Source of the DNA: Thelonectria olida
Taxonomy: Eukaryota > Ascomycota > Sordariomycetes > Hypocreales > Nectriaceae
Length of the DNA: 64,000 bases
Assembly: GCA_020736575.1 (NCBI GenBank)
Contig: JAGPYM010000016.1
Location: forward strand, 372,001 to 436,000
Direction of reading: 5' to 3'
Both the position numbers and the translations under genes were made by a program. Shown piece by piece: positions 1 through 11,500 of this stretch. Below the pieces are notes generated by a model. That model saw nothing but the letters and a program-made list of their open reading frames with translations. It did not search any database and was not told the origin of the DNA. Each line of letters starts with the position of its first letter. Within the stretch, counting starts at the first letter, position 1.

Positions 1-636
1 CAACCTCGAGTCTACTTGTTGTTCCGTTGAACCGATGAAATGTACAAAGAAGGGTCCTCCCCGTCACACACTCCTCCCAGATAACCACGCACCATGGCTC
101 CAGCTCCTTTCTTTAACGGCAGTTGTTGCGAACGCTTGTGCCGCAATGACGCGATCGCGTGACCACAACCTGTACCTGACGATCCACTGTGCTAGTCTTG
201 TCACAGAACCGACGATCGTCCTCCTTTGTTCAAACTGTCAAAAACTCGGCATCACCACACAGGCGGTGACATCAATACGAATTCTTCGGTTAAGTCTCAA
301 ATCTGCATATAAAGCAGGACCTGTAGAACCTATCCTCTCCGCAACACCATTTATATGCAGGGCAAGGTGGTTGAAGCAGTACTTGGAGCAGTGAATAACC
401 TGAATGTCGCTCTCGCCCGAGCATACGTCATGGCCTTGCCTCGCAAACGACACCTGAGCTGGTGATGGAAAAGAGCGAGCGACTGGAAGGCACTCCTCAA
501 GTCATTCATGTGGCTAAGACATAAAGCACTGGGTTTATATCACCACATCGGTAACTTGGTACTCGTAACCAGATCCAAATCAAGCATGTCAACTTTATTC
601 TAGGCATCATCTCCAATAATCGCCTTAATCGCGACC
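1..636. other. Left-edge stretch without a supported gene
   Basis: The longest plus-strand frame (35-394, 119 codons) has no recognisable domain and no coding character, so I do not call it. The last part, just before the ATG at 637, is the likely promoter and leader of the secreted-protein gene. Nothing else was seen. Confidence 0.5.
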
Positions 637-1209
637 ATGAAGACCTCCCTTCTCATCCTCGCCGCCGTCGCGACAGCCAGAGCCTTCTACGCCATGAGAG
701 TCTACGCACCGGAATACCCAGAGATCCACAACGGCTCCGTCAACGCCCGCGCCCGGAAATTCATCATCGGCGCCGCCCGGCCAAGCACGTACTGTGGGAC
801 CACGGACAGCCGCCAATGCCCTCCCGGAACCACGACACTTATTGACAAGGACATGACATTGCTCGCAGCCTCAGTTCCCGGCGGCCAGTTCATCTTCGTC
901 TCCCCCCTCGGCTCCATCTCCTACCCCTCCGCCCACTCCTCCCTCCGGCCCCCGGGCTCAAAGATCGGCGGCTTCCATCAATCCACCATCAGATCCCACG
1001 TCGGCGAGATCATAACCGTCTTGTTCTGGGAGCCCGACGACGGTTATGCGGGACTGTGGGCTTGTCCGACATCTCCTAATGGGACCGTCGCGGAAGAGGC
1101 TGAGCTCAAGGCGACCACTTGGCGCTTCTTTGGAGAGGGGTGCACACCCGTTGCGGCCGTGCAGATTCGAGATGCGGGAGATGACTTTGCGGCATGGGCG
1201 TATACATAA
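637..1209 (+). CDS. Small secreted IgE-binding-protein-like protein
   Basis: Intronless, 190 residues. An N-terminal signal peptide (about residues 1-16, ending in a TARA site) predicts secretion. The mature part follows the pattern of the fungal family annotated as IgE-binding protein: an early segment on residual sugar-like turns, a C-P-P-G motif around residue 61, a V-P-G-G-Q block near residue 86, then an A-H-S segment. Four cysteines (C53, C61 and two near the C-terminus) could form two disulfides. Members are abundant in culture filtrates and some are allergens; their biochemical role is unknown. The ATG at 637 is preceded by GCGACC and places the signal peptide at the start. The gene converges on GPI16. 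The family call rests on motif memory, so it is moderate. Confidence 0.7.
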   Translation: MKTSLLILAAVATARAFYAMRVYAPEYPEIHNGSVNARARKFIIGAARPSTYCGTTDSRQCPPGTTTLIDKDMTLLAASVPGGQFIFVSPLGSISYPSAHSSLRPPGSKIGGFHQSTIRSHVGEIITVLFWEPDDGYAGLWACPTSPNGTVAEEAELKATTWRFFGEGCTPVAAVQIRDAGDDFAAWAYT

Positions 1210-1375
1210 ACTCTAGCGATGCGTTGAAGAAAGCCCGGTTGTCACAAAGCTCAAAGCTGGAGTTGTTGAAGGATTCAAGGGTTCAGACATTGAAACAATG
1301 GCGGCGCGACAGTAGCGTTAACTCGATACATGAACCTTGAAATGCTATATTCTATCATTCGTATTCTCGTCTCTA

Positions 1376-3182
1376 TTATTGCTTGGTGGCCTTGCCACTT
1401 CTCTTTAACTTGCCAACCAAATTTGCGAGCTTCCCTTTGAGCCCAGCTCCGACTGCTTCATTGGCACCAACGAATCGTCGTACCAGAATGTTATACAGAC
1501 CCCCAAACGCCAACGCAATCGCTGTCGATGTAAAGATAATGACATTGTAAGGCATGCTAAAATCGGGCGTAGGAAGGTAAAGAAGCAAACTCGTCGTGCG
1601 GAGATTCGTCTTCTTCGGCTCCAGAGTCGTGATGACCGACGCCGCAACGTCAAAGCCTCGGTTGGCATCTGGTGGGTACTCAGTGAACCTCAGGATGGCC
1701 TTTTCGAAATCGTACGCCAGAAAGACGGTGCAATGAGGAGGAATCCGCATGAGGACCTCGAGCTGAGTTCCCCGGCTGCGATCAAGCGCAGGGCGGTAGT
1801 AGACCTCCTGAATAATGTCGGTCGAGTTGTCGGCCGAAGCCGAGCTAGAAATGCGCGTTGAGAGGGTATGGAGGTAAATGCGCATGAACCAAGGGAGCGA
1901 TTCCATGTACACAAACTCGACATCGGTATCGCTGGGGTTGCTGAGAATGGCTTGCACACCGCCATGTTGCTGGCCGTGGCCTGTGAAACTCCGTTCGGCG
2001 TAGAGCAGAGGCGTGTCGGGTTTGACGTGGATCTGGGCCTCGTCGACCGATGTAGGTTTTGTCAGGACGAGGTTAAAATCAGCCTCGGACTGGAGGTGAT
2101 AGCATCGCGAGTTTCCATCCGCGGCCTTGACCTCGTGGGCGCCATGGGTCGAGAAGATGTCGCGAGAATCGGGAACTTGAATACAAACAGGAGGAACATC
2201 GGGATCCGTTAGAGGACATGTTCCCCTCATAGGGCGACCAAAGATCTGCGCGAGCGTCCAGTCCTGGCCTTCTAGGTAGTCGGTGGGGTAGCAAACATCC
2301 TGAGAACTATACGACTTGGATGTGTCGCAAAGCAGGTCGTTACCTGGCGGAGGCCGAGGGATCGGGTTATCTGCGAGCCAGCATTAGCACAACCGACATG
2401 CAGGTTGAAGGCGGACCATCCATACCTCGGGGCCTCTTGGACCGGTTCACGTCGAGCACCATGTCGACAGTCTGCTCCATTTCTAGAACACAGCCAACTT
2501 TATCATCGCACTTAGGGCGCACGTCGATAGCCATGCTCTGAAACGATGCGTCAAACAGCTTGTGGCCATCAAGCAAGCTGGCAATGCCCGCCTTGCCCTT
2601 ACATGGCAAAAGCTTCAGGAAAGGAGTCAAGTTCTCTGTGCAAACAACCTCATGAGGAAGGACACCATGTAGTAGTCGCGTATTTGCTAAAGTAGCATTC
2701 GGGTGGTCGCCGTCAGGTTGGAAGGACATGACCGGTCGAATCGTCCTCGTCTCATCAATGAAGTTCAGACTCGCGCAGAACAATCCAGACAATGCATTCG
2801 TAAGCGTTAACCACTTCTCGTCCGCTTCTTCATCCGTCTCGGCATCCAGCCAAGCCCACAGCTCTACGCCCGTTCCGCCCTCGCGAGTTCCATCCCACGG
2901 TCGAGCCCCCCAGCGCTGAGCATCCCAGCGCCCCAAGGTGAAGCGCAAGTGCAGCTCGCGCGTTCCGGCATATTGAAGAATTTGGCCTAAAGAGCGAGGG
3001 AAAAAACGGAAGTTGTGCGCCTCGAAATCGGCAATGGATGTGTTGGCGCGGAAGTTGAAGCTCGCGAGGACGGCGGAAAGGGGCAGTGGACGGAGGGTCA
3101 ATTGCTCGTGATAGTCAGAGGCGACGGCGAGACCTAGGCCATTGGTGATGGCCAGAAGGAGAATCGCCAGAAAGCTGCGCAT
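1376..3182 (-). CDS. GPI16: GPI transamidase subunit GPI16 (PIG-T)
   Basis: Two exons, 3182-2426 and 2370-1376, joined over a 55-bp intron (2371-2425, GTATGG donor, GCTAAT branch, CAG acceptor), give 583 residues, a normal fungal length. GPI16 is the lumenal subunit of the ER GPI-transamidase that cleaves the C-terminal signal of client proteins and attaches the GPI anchor; in yeast it is disulfide-linked to the Gpi8 protease. Visible features: signal peptide at residues 1-21, the family's opening (E-x-L-x-L-R-P-L-P), the S-L-G-Q-I-L region, the Y-x-x-D-W-T-L-A-Q-like block spanning the splice site, and one membrane segment near residues 527-547 with a short basic cytosolic tail. It shares a 294-bp divergent promoter with LUC7. 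This is an essential core gene. Confidence 0.95.
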
Positions 3183-3476
3183 TGTAATAAAAGGATCGGC
3201 TTGGAGATTATTGTGAGATCCGGTTGGATTTCACATCTCACCTCGGCCTTTGTTGACGCTTGTCGTCGTTTGCTCGGTCGTAGCGGGTGCTTCGCTGTGC
3301 TAATGACACTTATCGCTGCGGGTATCAACGTGGAGCGGAAGCTTCCTTAAGCGGTGAGAAGCGGCAGAAATTCTGCCATGTTCGCGACATCCTCCACATG
3401 CCGCCGTTCAAAGTCCCGAGTCGAAGTCCGCCCCGCCAACTCTCGAGCTCGAAAACGTGACCTTCAATTCTTCACC
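3183..3476. promoter_or_regulatory. Divergent promoter GPI16/LUC7
   Basis: The 294 bp separating the start codons of GPI16 and LUC7 must carry both promoters. I saw no TATA box, which is usual for housekeeping genes of filamentous fungi. Confidence 0.6.
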
Positions 3477-4345
3477 ATGGCCGCCGAACAGAGAAAGCTG
3501 CTCGAGCAGCTTATGGGCGCTTCATCATCCTCGCGCGCCGCCCAGCTCTCCCTCAACGACCCCAAAGTCTGCCGATCCTATCTCGCAGGCACCTGTCCGC
3601 ACGACCTCTTCACCAACACCAAGCAGGACATTGGCCCCTGTCCCAAGGTGCACAACGAGGGGCTAAAGACTGAATACGAAGGCCTTTCGGAGCGCGAGAA
3701 ACAAAAGTACGGATTCGAATATGATTACATGCGCGATCTGCAAAAATACATTGACGAGTGCAATCGTCGCATCGAATCTGCACAGAGGAGGCTGGAGAAG
3801 ACGCCCGATGAAATTCGACAGACTAACGTTCTGGTATGCACTCCATTTGGTCCATGATGATACTTGTAACATTGACTAACAACCCACAGCTCAAGAGCAT
3901 CTCCGACCTCTCCTCCAGCATCAACAACGGCCTCCTCGAAGTCGAAATCCTTGGCTCCATGAACGAAGTCTCACGCGCCCAAGACGAGTTATTCCGCGTA
4001 CGCCAAGCCGCCCAAGCCAAACTCGACCGTGAAAAGGAACTAAAGGCGCTCTCTGACACGTCAGGACCCTCGGGCCACCAGAAGCTGCAAGTCTGCGACG
4101 TGTGCGGCGCCTATCTCAGCCGTCTGGACAATGACCGTCGTTTAGCGGATCACTTCTATGGGAAGATGCATCTGGGATATGCGCAGATGCGCAAGACATA
4201 TGAAACTTTCCCCAAGGAGATGAAGGGTCGGTCAAGGGCGCCGATGGATGACGATGGGCAGGGCATGGGAGGACCCAGGGGACCTAGAGGGCCTGGTGGA
4301 TACAGGAATGGCCGAGGTGGTCGGGGCTATCGTGGCGGATGGTAA
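3477..4345 (+). CDS. LUC7: U1 snRNP component LUC7
   Basis: Two exons (3477-3833 and 3890-4345) over a 56-bp intron with GTATGC donor, TTGACTAAC branch and CAG acceptor; 270 residues. LUC7 belongs to the U1 snRNP and helps 5' splice-site selection in the nucleus. The first zinc finger is C32-C40-C55-H59, the second is C188-C191-H207-H213, with a helical coiled-coil region between them. The C-terminus is a Gly/Arg (RGG-like) tail instead of the RS tail of animal homologues. The in-frame ATG at 3477 (TTCACCATGG) is chosen because family proteins begin just before the conserved L-L-x-Q-L-M-G motif; the frame is open further upstream but without similarity. Confidence is very high. Confidence 0.95.
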
Positions 4346-4931
4346 TTGGGAATTCTTGGTGGTGTCTAGGTATGGTTATATCAGGCGTTTGGCGCTGCTT
4401 CTTCACTAAAATATGGCACTTGGGCGAATATTCACCTTCAGGAATGGAGAAATACCTTTGTAATAGCAGGTTGATACATAACTAGAATTGGCATAGACGC
4501 AAATGCTTATTGGTAGATTTCCTGTTATGCTAGATCAGCCGAAGCAACATTTGCAGCCACGCTCTCATTATCGCTTCTCATATTGTTCCTTCTAAGGATA
4601 ACTTAGTAGCGAGCGTTCACTATTACAACTTGTTGCCACTTTTTTTGGAGCTGGCTACACAATGTTCCATCTCGTTCGGTTCAGGACTAAGAAACACTGG
4701 CCCTATTCTTCTTAGTATTCAAATCTACTCCCTCTTCCTTGACGGGTTAAGGGCCGCTAACCTCCGGAAAGTTAAGGGCAGCAAGGTACGACCACTTGTG
4801 CTATAATTACAAGTGGCACCTAGTAGAGCAGGAAAGGTAAGGTAGGAGGGCCGTGAAGGTATACAGGAGGAGGTGCATCTTGACCGATCCGATAAGACTT
4901 CGCAATATGAGTCAAGGCAAGGACGTGATCT
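4346..4931. other. Convergent 3' flank between LUC7 and RGG-box gene
   Basis: This 586-bp stretch lies between two stop codons facing each other and should hold both 3' UTRs. No open frame or RNA gene could be supported. Confidence 0.5.
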
Positions 4932-6119
4932 CTATGCCTGATTCTGCCCATTCTTCTTCAACTCGTCAAGAGCCTCCATCTCATCATCCCATCCGCCACC
5001 AGCTGTCAAAGGCGGTGGGGGCGCAACGGCAGCTTGTGCCATTGTCTGACCTCCTGTAGTTTGCTCCACCACTTTCTTAGGAGCTTCACCTGGCAAGGCA
5101 GGGAAATCTTCAGTCTTGGGCACGGCTTGCTTAGTCGAGGGTCGAGGGGCGGGGGCGGTTGCATCGTCATGTCCGCCCCGTCCTCCCCTGCCTCCTCTAC
5201 CACCTCGGCCGCGTCCTCGCCCTCGTTCGCCTCGATAACGGTCATCCAAGAATCGGTCCACGTCCGGCCTTTCGCTGTCCTGGGTCGCAAAGCGGCTGCC
5301 ACCAAGTCCACCAACCTTGGCACCTCGAACGCCACCATTGGCGCCTCGGAATCCCCTTCTGGCTTCCTCCTCTTCCTGGGCCTGCTTGCCCTCGTCCCAT
5401 CCACCTTCTTTCATTCCCATTGCCTTGAGCTTCCTCTCCCTGTTCTTGGTACGTTCATCCTCCATCTTTTTCCTGTCCTCCTCACCACGTCGCCGACGCT
5501 CAGCCTCCTCGGCGCGACGCTTGCGGGCCTCTTCCATTCCACGAGCGTACGCCTGAGCATGTTCTTTCTCGTCTTTTTCGGCCTTCTCGAACTTTCGTGC
5601 CTTCTCTGCGGACACCAATTTCATCTTCTCCATCTTGGCGGCGAGTTGCGCCTCGGTCAACTTCTGACGCGGGTTGGCGCCGGACTGTAATCGGGCATTA
5701 TCCTTGACTACAGCGCCCTTGGGGGCGGTCGGGGCGTTTGGCGGCGCATTTGGGTTCGATTGCGGTACCGGGCGAGGGGCGGCAGCAGCAGCAGCAGCAG
5801 GAGGAGGGGGCGCTGGAGCGGTAGCGGGAGCAGGAACTGATGCTGGCGTGGGGGCTGGAGCAGGTTTGTCGGCGAATCTCGAATGGGCCAGCGTCTTTGG
5901 AGGCGGTAATGACCTTGGAGCTGAGGCCGGTGGCGGTTGTGTTGGTTGTGTCGGTGGTGCAGCAGCAGCTTCTTGGGGTGGGATTGGAGCTGGAGCTGGC
6001 TCTGGCCCTGGCTCTTTGACGGGCTCCGGAGCTGGAGTGACGATTGCCTCGCTTTCAGCGGGTTCAAAGTCGTCGTAGAAGAGGTCATCGTCAGTGCGAC
6101 CTCCAAACTGGTCGTCCAT
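4932..6119 (-). CDS. Low-complexity RGG-box protein
   Basis: Intronless, 395 residues from the ATG at 6119 (the frame runs three codons further but without another ATG). The N-terminus is acidic (M-D-D-Q-F, then D-D-D-L). A Pro/Ala-rich, probably disordered region covers about residues 25-140. A long charged helix rich in Lys, Glu and Arg covers about 155-250 and may be a coiled coil. A run of RGRGG repeats sits around 305-325, followed by a D-F-P-A-L-P-G motif like that of Stm1/HABP4-type RNA- and ribosome-associated proteins. An RNA-binding or ribosome-associated role is inferred from composition only. I do not recognise a named orthologue. It is divergent from the deoxyribosyltransferase-like gene. 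Confidence 0.8.
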   Translation of the reverse strand: MDDQFGGRTDDDLFYDDFEPAESEAIVTPAPEPVKEPGPEPAPAPIPPQEAAAAPPTQPTQPPPASAPRSLPPPKTLAHSRFADKPAPAPTPASVPAPATAPAPPPPAAAAAAAPRPVPQSNPNAPPNAPTAPKGAVVKDNARLQSGANPRQKLTEAQLAAKMEKMKLVSAEKARKFEKAEKDEKEHAQAYARGMEEARKRRAEEAERRRRGEEDRKKMEDERTKNRERKLKAMGMKEGGWDEGKQAQEEEEARRGFRGANGGVRGAKVGGLGGSRFATQDSERPDVDRFLDDRYRGERGRGRGRGGRGGRGGRGGHDDATAPAPRPSTKQAVPKTEDFPALPGEAPKKVVEQTTGGQTMAQAAVAPPPPLTAGGGWDDEMEALDELKKNGQNQA

Positions 6120-6600
6120 GATGGGCAAAATCTAGTAAGTTTTGCCTCTGCTTGTATTCGGAGAAGGGAGGATTGGAGGGTTAGGTAAGAAGACAAGGTA
6201 TCATCCAAAAAGAGCGAAGAATTGATGCGAGTACTTCTTCAATCTTGAGACATAAAGGTAAAAATTAAGAGAGTTTATGCAGGAGCAACAAGCAAATGTT
6301 AGGGTTTGGACAAGATGACGGAGGGTATCTCGAGCATTGTTGAAGGTTCTGTGTTTGTAACTCGGCCAAATCGCATTCTTGATGAGAACCCCGCCACCGT
6401 TATTGCGGCACGTATCGTGGAAGTGGGGTCTGACCCGGTACCAGCCTCAGAACCAGGAGGCTGGAGCGGCTGAAGCGGTTAATCTTCGGCGGACTCTTTA
6501 TCGATAAGCCCAGTGCACGGGTGTCGGTTGTTCAGTGGAGACTCAGGTGGGCGGACGACGATTCACCATAAACTGCGAAGGACTTCTGATATCGCAAGAA
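6120..6600. promoter_or_regulatory. Divergent promoter, RGG-box gene / deoxyribosyltransferase-like gene
   Basis: 481 bp between two start codons. No TATA box, hairpin or duplicated motif stood out. Confidence 0.45.
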
Positions 6601-7080
6601 ATGAGTTCAAAGGCACAAATCATTCTTGCTCCTTCTCGGCCAGAGCAGACTCATCGTCGATCCATCTTCCTCGCTGGGACAACTACCGCGACTGGAGAAG
6701 CCGACTGGCGGGAAGCGCTCAGCAAAGCCCTCGCCGATCAGCCCGTCACGATATTCAACCCAAAGCGAGACGACTGGGATTCTTCATGGAGGGAGGACTC
6801 CTCCGATGAGCGATGGGCCGAGCAGATCCAGTGGGAGCTCGACATGCAGCATCAGGCCAACATTGTCGTCGTCTTATTTCACGGCGTCACGGCTGCGCCG
6901 GTTAGTCTTGCGGAAATGGGAATGGCGTCGCAGACGGGGAAATTGATTGCGTGTGCACTCGATGGGTATAGCAAACGAGGGTATGTCGAGGCAGTCTGTT
7001 GGAAATACAAGGCGCCATTCGTGACGACGGAGGATCAGTTGAAAAGGGAGGTAGTGGCAAGGTTGAAGGTCCTTGAATGA
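6601..7080 (+). CDS. Nucleoside 2-deoxyribosyltransferase-like protein
   Basis: Intronless, 159 residues. The fold signature is a Rossmann-like start (S-I-F-L-A-G-T near residue 21), an N-P-x-R-x-D-W block at 53-59, a Q-x-x-W-E-L-D helix at 76-81 and P-V-S-L-A-E-M-G at 100-107, where the conserved Glu matches the nucleophile position of the family (Pfam Nuc_deoxyrib_tr_2 type). Such enzymes exchange or hydrolyse the base of 2'-deoxynucleosides; the fungal substrate is unknown. The frame continues upstream to a GTG, but the ATG at 6601 starts just before the homologous core. No signal peptide, so probably cytosolic. Its divergent partner is an RGG-box protein with no obvious link. Confidence 0.8.
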   Translation: MSSKAQIILAPSRPEQTHRRSIFLAGTTTATGEADWREALSKALADQPVTIFNPKRDDWDSSWREDSSDERWAEQIQWELDMQHQANIVVVLFHGVTAAPVSLAEMGMASQTGKLIACALDGYSKRGYVEAVCWKYKAPFVTTEDQLKREVVARLKVLE

Positions 7081-7589
7081 AGCAGGGTGCCTGAGGTGTT
7101 CTCCTATCTCATAGTTCAGTGACTTGGTCACTCAATCAGCCGACTTTTCCTTGCGAACTCTACCCATACCCATGAGGTTCATGATTTCATCAGCAGCGAA
7201 AGAAGCATGGGAGAATGCGATTTTTTTTCTTCAAGGTTGGGACGACTTGGACAGGTCCCAATAGCCACCCTATAGATACAAGACCAAGTTCATCAAGACG
7301 GCCCGGCCGATGGACGTGGAATATTTAAACACTCGCGGCTTCTCCGAATTTTGCATTGCCAATATTATCTCGTTTTTATTTTGCGTGTCTTCCTCCTTCG
7401 GGGGCGCTATTCTCTCGCCATACATAACTTGCCGTTCTCTTCTTAAGTGGAAGGCCTAAAACGTGACTTCGGCCACAGGTCGAGAGGCTGTGGCGGTCTT
7501 TCTCCCTGGCTCCAGAATCTATCATCCCATTAACACACGCATTTTACATATTCGCCTTGACCCTGTGCACTCCAACTAGAACAGCGGAC
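7081..7589. other. Intergenic, upstream of GH18 gene
   Basis: 509 bp holding the deoxyribosyltransferase-like 3' end and the promoter of the GH18 gene. An AT-rich patch (about 7320-7380) and a CT-rich leader precede the start. No gene seen. Confidence 0.4.
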
Positions 7590-8507
7590 ATGCAGATCCC
7601 CGTACAAGCACATTCGGCGGACAAGCCTCATCGTCGTCGCATTATTTTCTACCACCAGACGCAATACTCCAAAGACAAATACATCTCCATCCTCCCCGCT
7701 CTCAAACCTGCTACCGGCGTCACCCACATCATCGTTGCCGCCATTCATCTCAACGCGCCGGACAGAATCACACTGAACGATGATCTCTACGACTCCCCAA
7801 AGTTTGACATCCTGTGGAAAGAGGTCCGCCAACTACAAGCTGCGGGGATCAAGGTCCTCGGTATGCTCGGTGGCGCAGCCCAAGGGTCGTACACTAGGCT
7901 GGACGGCACGCTGGCGGGCTTTCACAGATACTATCAACCGCTGAGGAAGATGATTGAGTGGGCTGGCCTGGATGGACTGGACTTGGACATTGAAGAAGCC
8001 ATGTCTCTTGGGGGCGTCGTGCGTCTGATCGACCATCTTAAGACCGACTTTGGTCCGTCATTCCTCATCACGCTTGCTCCCGTCGCCCCGGCTCTGCTCA
8101 ACCAGCAGAACCTCGGCGGCTTCAACATTGAAGAGCTCGAAAAGGGACTGGGCTCGAGGATAGCTTGGTACAACACGCAATTCTACTGCGGATGGGGCGA
8201 CATGAGCAAGCCTCAGGGCTACGACGCCATCATTGCGCGAGGATGGCCGCAGGAGAAGGTTGTGGTTGGCCTCGTGACGAATCCGGCCAACGGTGCGGGC
8301 TGGGTGAAGGACGGGGATTTGGGAACATGTCTAAGAGAGCTGTTGAGTAGGTATCCTAGGCTCGGAGGCGTGATGGGATGGGAGTATTTCAACGCCGTGA
8401 CGGAGGGTCATCCTGAGGAGGGAGCGCCATGGAAATGGGCTGAGATGATTAACGAGATGCTCAGCTCGGAACTGGAGGGTAGTGGATGTGTGGTTGAGGA
8501 GTCCTAG
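7590..8507 (+). CDS. Intracellular GH18 hydrolase (chitinase / endo-beta-N-acetylglucosaminidase type)
   Basis: Intronless, 305 residues. The GH18 active-site motif D-x-x-D-x-D-x-E is complete (D128, D131, D133, E135, in the L-D-G-L-D-L-D-I-E-E block). The preceding strand carries the M-L-G-G segment at about 92-95 that corresponds to S-x-G-G in chitinases. The late W-E-Y-F segment fits the end of the TIM barrel. There is no signal peptide, no chitin-binding module and no membrane anchor, so an intracellular enzyme is likely, for example a deglycosylating ENGase or a small chitinase acting on internal chitin oligomers. The substrate cannot be settled from sequence. The ATG at 7590 is the first in frame; an earlier TTG lies 33 bp upstream. 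Confidence 0.85.
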   Translation: MQIPVQAHSADKPHRRRIIFYHQTQYSKDKYISILPALKPATGVTHIIVAAIHLNAPDRITLNDDLYDSPKFDILWKEVRQLQAAGIKVLGMLGGAAQGSYTRLDGTLAGFHRYYQPLRKMIEWAGLDGLDLDIEEAMSLGGVVRLIDHLKTDFGPSFLITLAPVAPALLNQQNLGGFNIEELEKGLGSRIAWYNTQFYCGWGDMSKPQGYDAIIARGWPQEKVVVGLVTNPANGAGWVKDGDLGTCLRELLSRYPRLGGVMGWEYFNAVTEGHPEEGAPWKWAEMINEMLSSELEGSGCVVEES

Positions 8508-11500
8508 AGGCTGCCCCTAGCCAACATCAGGCGCTCAATAATTAGTGACTAGGAGTGAATAGTTACTTGGCGATGGGTAGTCCAATCTGTAGACCCTAAC
8601 CTCTCTCATGATTGAATAGCTTTTAATCCATTCCGAGTCAATCAACCTCGTCGAAATGGCATTTGAAATTCACCACTGACTTCATCTGTCTTGTGCACTC
8701 CGCCCTGCTTGAGACATGGCTTGCAAGACAGGGTTTGACGACGCCAGGAAGGCCTGGACTCGGGGCTCAAATTTACAAAGCCCCCTCTTGACATGCTGCA
8801 TGGCCTTCCACGCGTTCTCAAGCCTCATTCTGTAACATCGGCAGCTCCTTGGACGGCTGGAGCCAGACTCCGAAGCCAGTACATGCACTGAGATTCCCAA
8901 AACGTGAAGTTTCCCCTATCCCACTCGACGCCCCTGTGAGTTCGTACCTGTGAGTTTGTATGTGAAGAGATTTTACCGTGCATGAACTGCGGCCGGCAAA
9001 TAGGCGGTAACGGGTGTCGTGCCTCAACATCTTACGTCCGAACCTGTTGATGACATGGCCAGTTGGACCTCTGCTCACCTCTGACCTGCCCCTTTTTGTA
9101 CCTGTACCTCTACACCCTGCGCCTCGCACATATGGACCGGGAAGCCTTGGCAGGTCTCCTCCAGAAAAGTTGCCTCGCCAAGGGGCACTCTATCAACTAG
9201 GTTCTCGTGGTCCTGCCGTGCAAGGGTCGACTCCTCTTGGTCGCATAAGAGGCCTCATTGCGAAGGGGTGAAGCGGAAAGGGGGTGCAGTCTCGATGTTT
9301 CTGTCTACATAGTACATACACCTGAGAGAAAGCGGGGCTAAAGAGTCAGAGAGAACTACGTACAACACGCCATGTCTTTACGATAAAAAGAAACTGTTGG
9401 GTCCATGAATTGATAGTGGGAAGCACAGTGGAGAATTGCTGCTTCCGAGGACAGTCCCGATTGCCTTTGGGCTGAAGATCTTCCCCAGTCGTTCAGGGGA
9501 GTTAGCCCCGGTCCATACTGGCACCGCACCAAGTACTTGAGCAGTGGCTAATAGGTAGGTAGGTAGGGCTATCATTGGGCCGTCACCCCAATGCCCAAAA
9601 ATAGCCATGTACCAGTGACCAGTGTCTGTGAGGGCAGAAGGTCTCCAAGTTTTTGCATGTCCAAGACTTCAAATCCAGTTTCCTGGAATGACGTACTCGG
9701 TGAGAGGGGCCCAATGTCGCCAAAGGGCTTGTGGGTTTATGGCTCATGAATCAGCGAAGATGGCATTTGTAAGATTTCTCGAATTCAACACTGGAAAGTA
9801 GACCGGGAATCTGATGCCAGGTCTCGGAGAGTCCGCACGAGGTGTGCCTCGCGGACGTAGTGGAGCGAGACATCGCTGTCATTCAGAGAGCGAGCTAGGC
9901 AACAACAAGTAATCCTTTTATCCGCAATCTCCTTCATCGAGAGGGGCGCGGAGCTGGCTGGCCGACATCCACTCACCGGGCACCGCAACTGGCTTCGAAC
10001 TAGGGGCCTGTTGTGCAACATCTACCATAGCTTTGCTCTTGCTTCGGGGAGAGTGAAGGCACTTCCGAGACGGGCGCGGAATTGTTATGGATCACGGAGC
10101 ATGTCGTTTGACCAGCCACGCTTGGCCTCTCATCTCTGGCCGTGAGCCGGATGAGGGGGCCTCTTTCAGAGATGGAGATGATTCACGATGTTTTGAAACT
10201 GTCCCGTGAAGATGTGAGAGTATCTCATGCTTAATCAACACTGTCATCTACAGGTTGTTGATTTAAAAGCCGCCGGGGAGTCGTTTCAGTCCAGTGGTAG
10301 GGCGACATCTTACGTACCTCAGGCCTTGCCACAGCACAGCTTCGCAGTTGACTCATGTACAGGGCACAATTACCCACCCCCTTGGCTGCAAACAGCGGAC
10401 ACTCAAGGAGAAGAGAAAACAATTTCTTCCCACAAGCCGACTCTGGCTCAGTGGAGGGTGTGGGTGGCAATAATTACCCATGACCTGGCGTGACCGCCCG
10501 ACCCTGAGGCACCCCATCCATCTCGTCCGATAACCATCCCCGCGAGCTAGCCAAGGCTTCCGATTAACGACACGGACATCAATTCCATCACAGTCCCAGA
10601 TTGAGCGTTTGGATTTCTTTGCTATGGCAGACAAGCTTGACAGGTTTCGGGGCGTTGAGAGATTATCGTCAGCCTCACTTCTGAATTCCTGGTTGGCAGG
10701 AGTCGAGGGTACATCCTAAAGCAGTCAAGCGGTGAGACTCATCGTCTCCCTTCAACTGACTGTCTGGATCATTGCTTGTGGCTGAAGCAACTGGCTGAGA
10801 GAAGAAGAAAACCCTGTTTGTGGAGTCAGGCCAGCGGATAGGAGATAGGAGCCGAGGAGGACGTGAGAACCCCTGCTCGATGCAGGGCTGATGCAAGAGT
10901 AGACGGGAAGATTTGGATCTTCCCCCACCTTCTCATCTTTGATGAAAGCCCAAGATGCTTTTCAGGAACGTGAAACCAAGGCGGAGGTGCGTTGGCTCTG
11001 GAATGGTGACTAGACCAGAAGCAACACACCATCGCGCAACCCCCCACTGAAACATGATGAATTGATGGTGAGTCCGGGTGTCTTCCGCGCCGCTAAGTTC
11101 TTCTCTCGTCTCTGACCTATGTGAATACCTGTCCAATAGCCTCCATGGACCCTATGGGACTGGCCGCTGACGGGCTGGAGGTGGGACGAGGCGCTAGACT
11201 TCGAGACTATCGCGACTTCGCGATTGCGTGAGGCTGACCTCACCGAGAAGCACGCGGAGGGACGGTACTGGTGTGGGAGTAGCTGGAAAGCAGCTGGTGT
11301 CTGCCATTCTCAGTGACTGGTACACCGGGTTGGCCCTTACACGGCAACAGCCCCCCCATTACAGCCTTCACGCTCCCTACACCCCCCCCGAGACGCCTTT
11401 TGGGCACAGGTCAATCTTGAAACACCCAATAAACGGGCTTGAATCGCGGTGGTGCGGGTGGTTCTCTTCCCCCCCCCTTTTGCCCACATCCATTTCCTTG

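Noticed and set aside
35..394. 119-codon plus-strand frame at the left edge
   Set aside because: No domain or signal, overlapped by an equally open minus-strand frame.
9985..10045. tRNA-like patch on the minus strand (GTTCGAA loop and A-box-like words)
   Set aside because: Acceptor and anticodon stems do not pair, so no cloverleaf can be formed.
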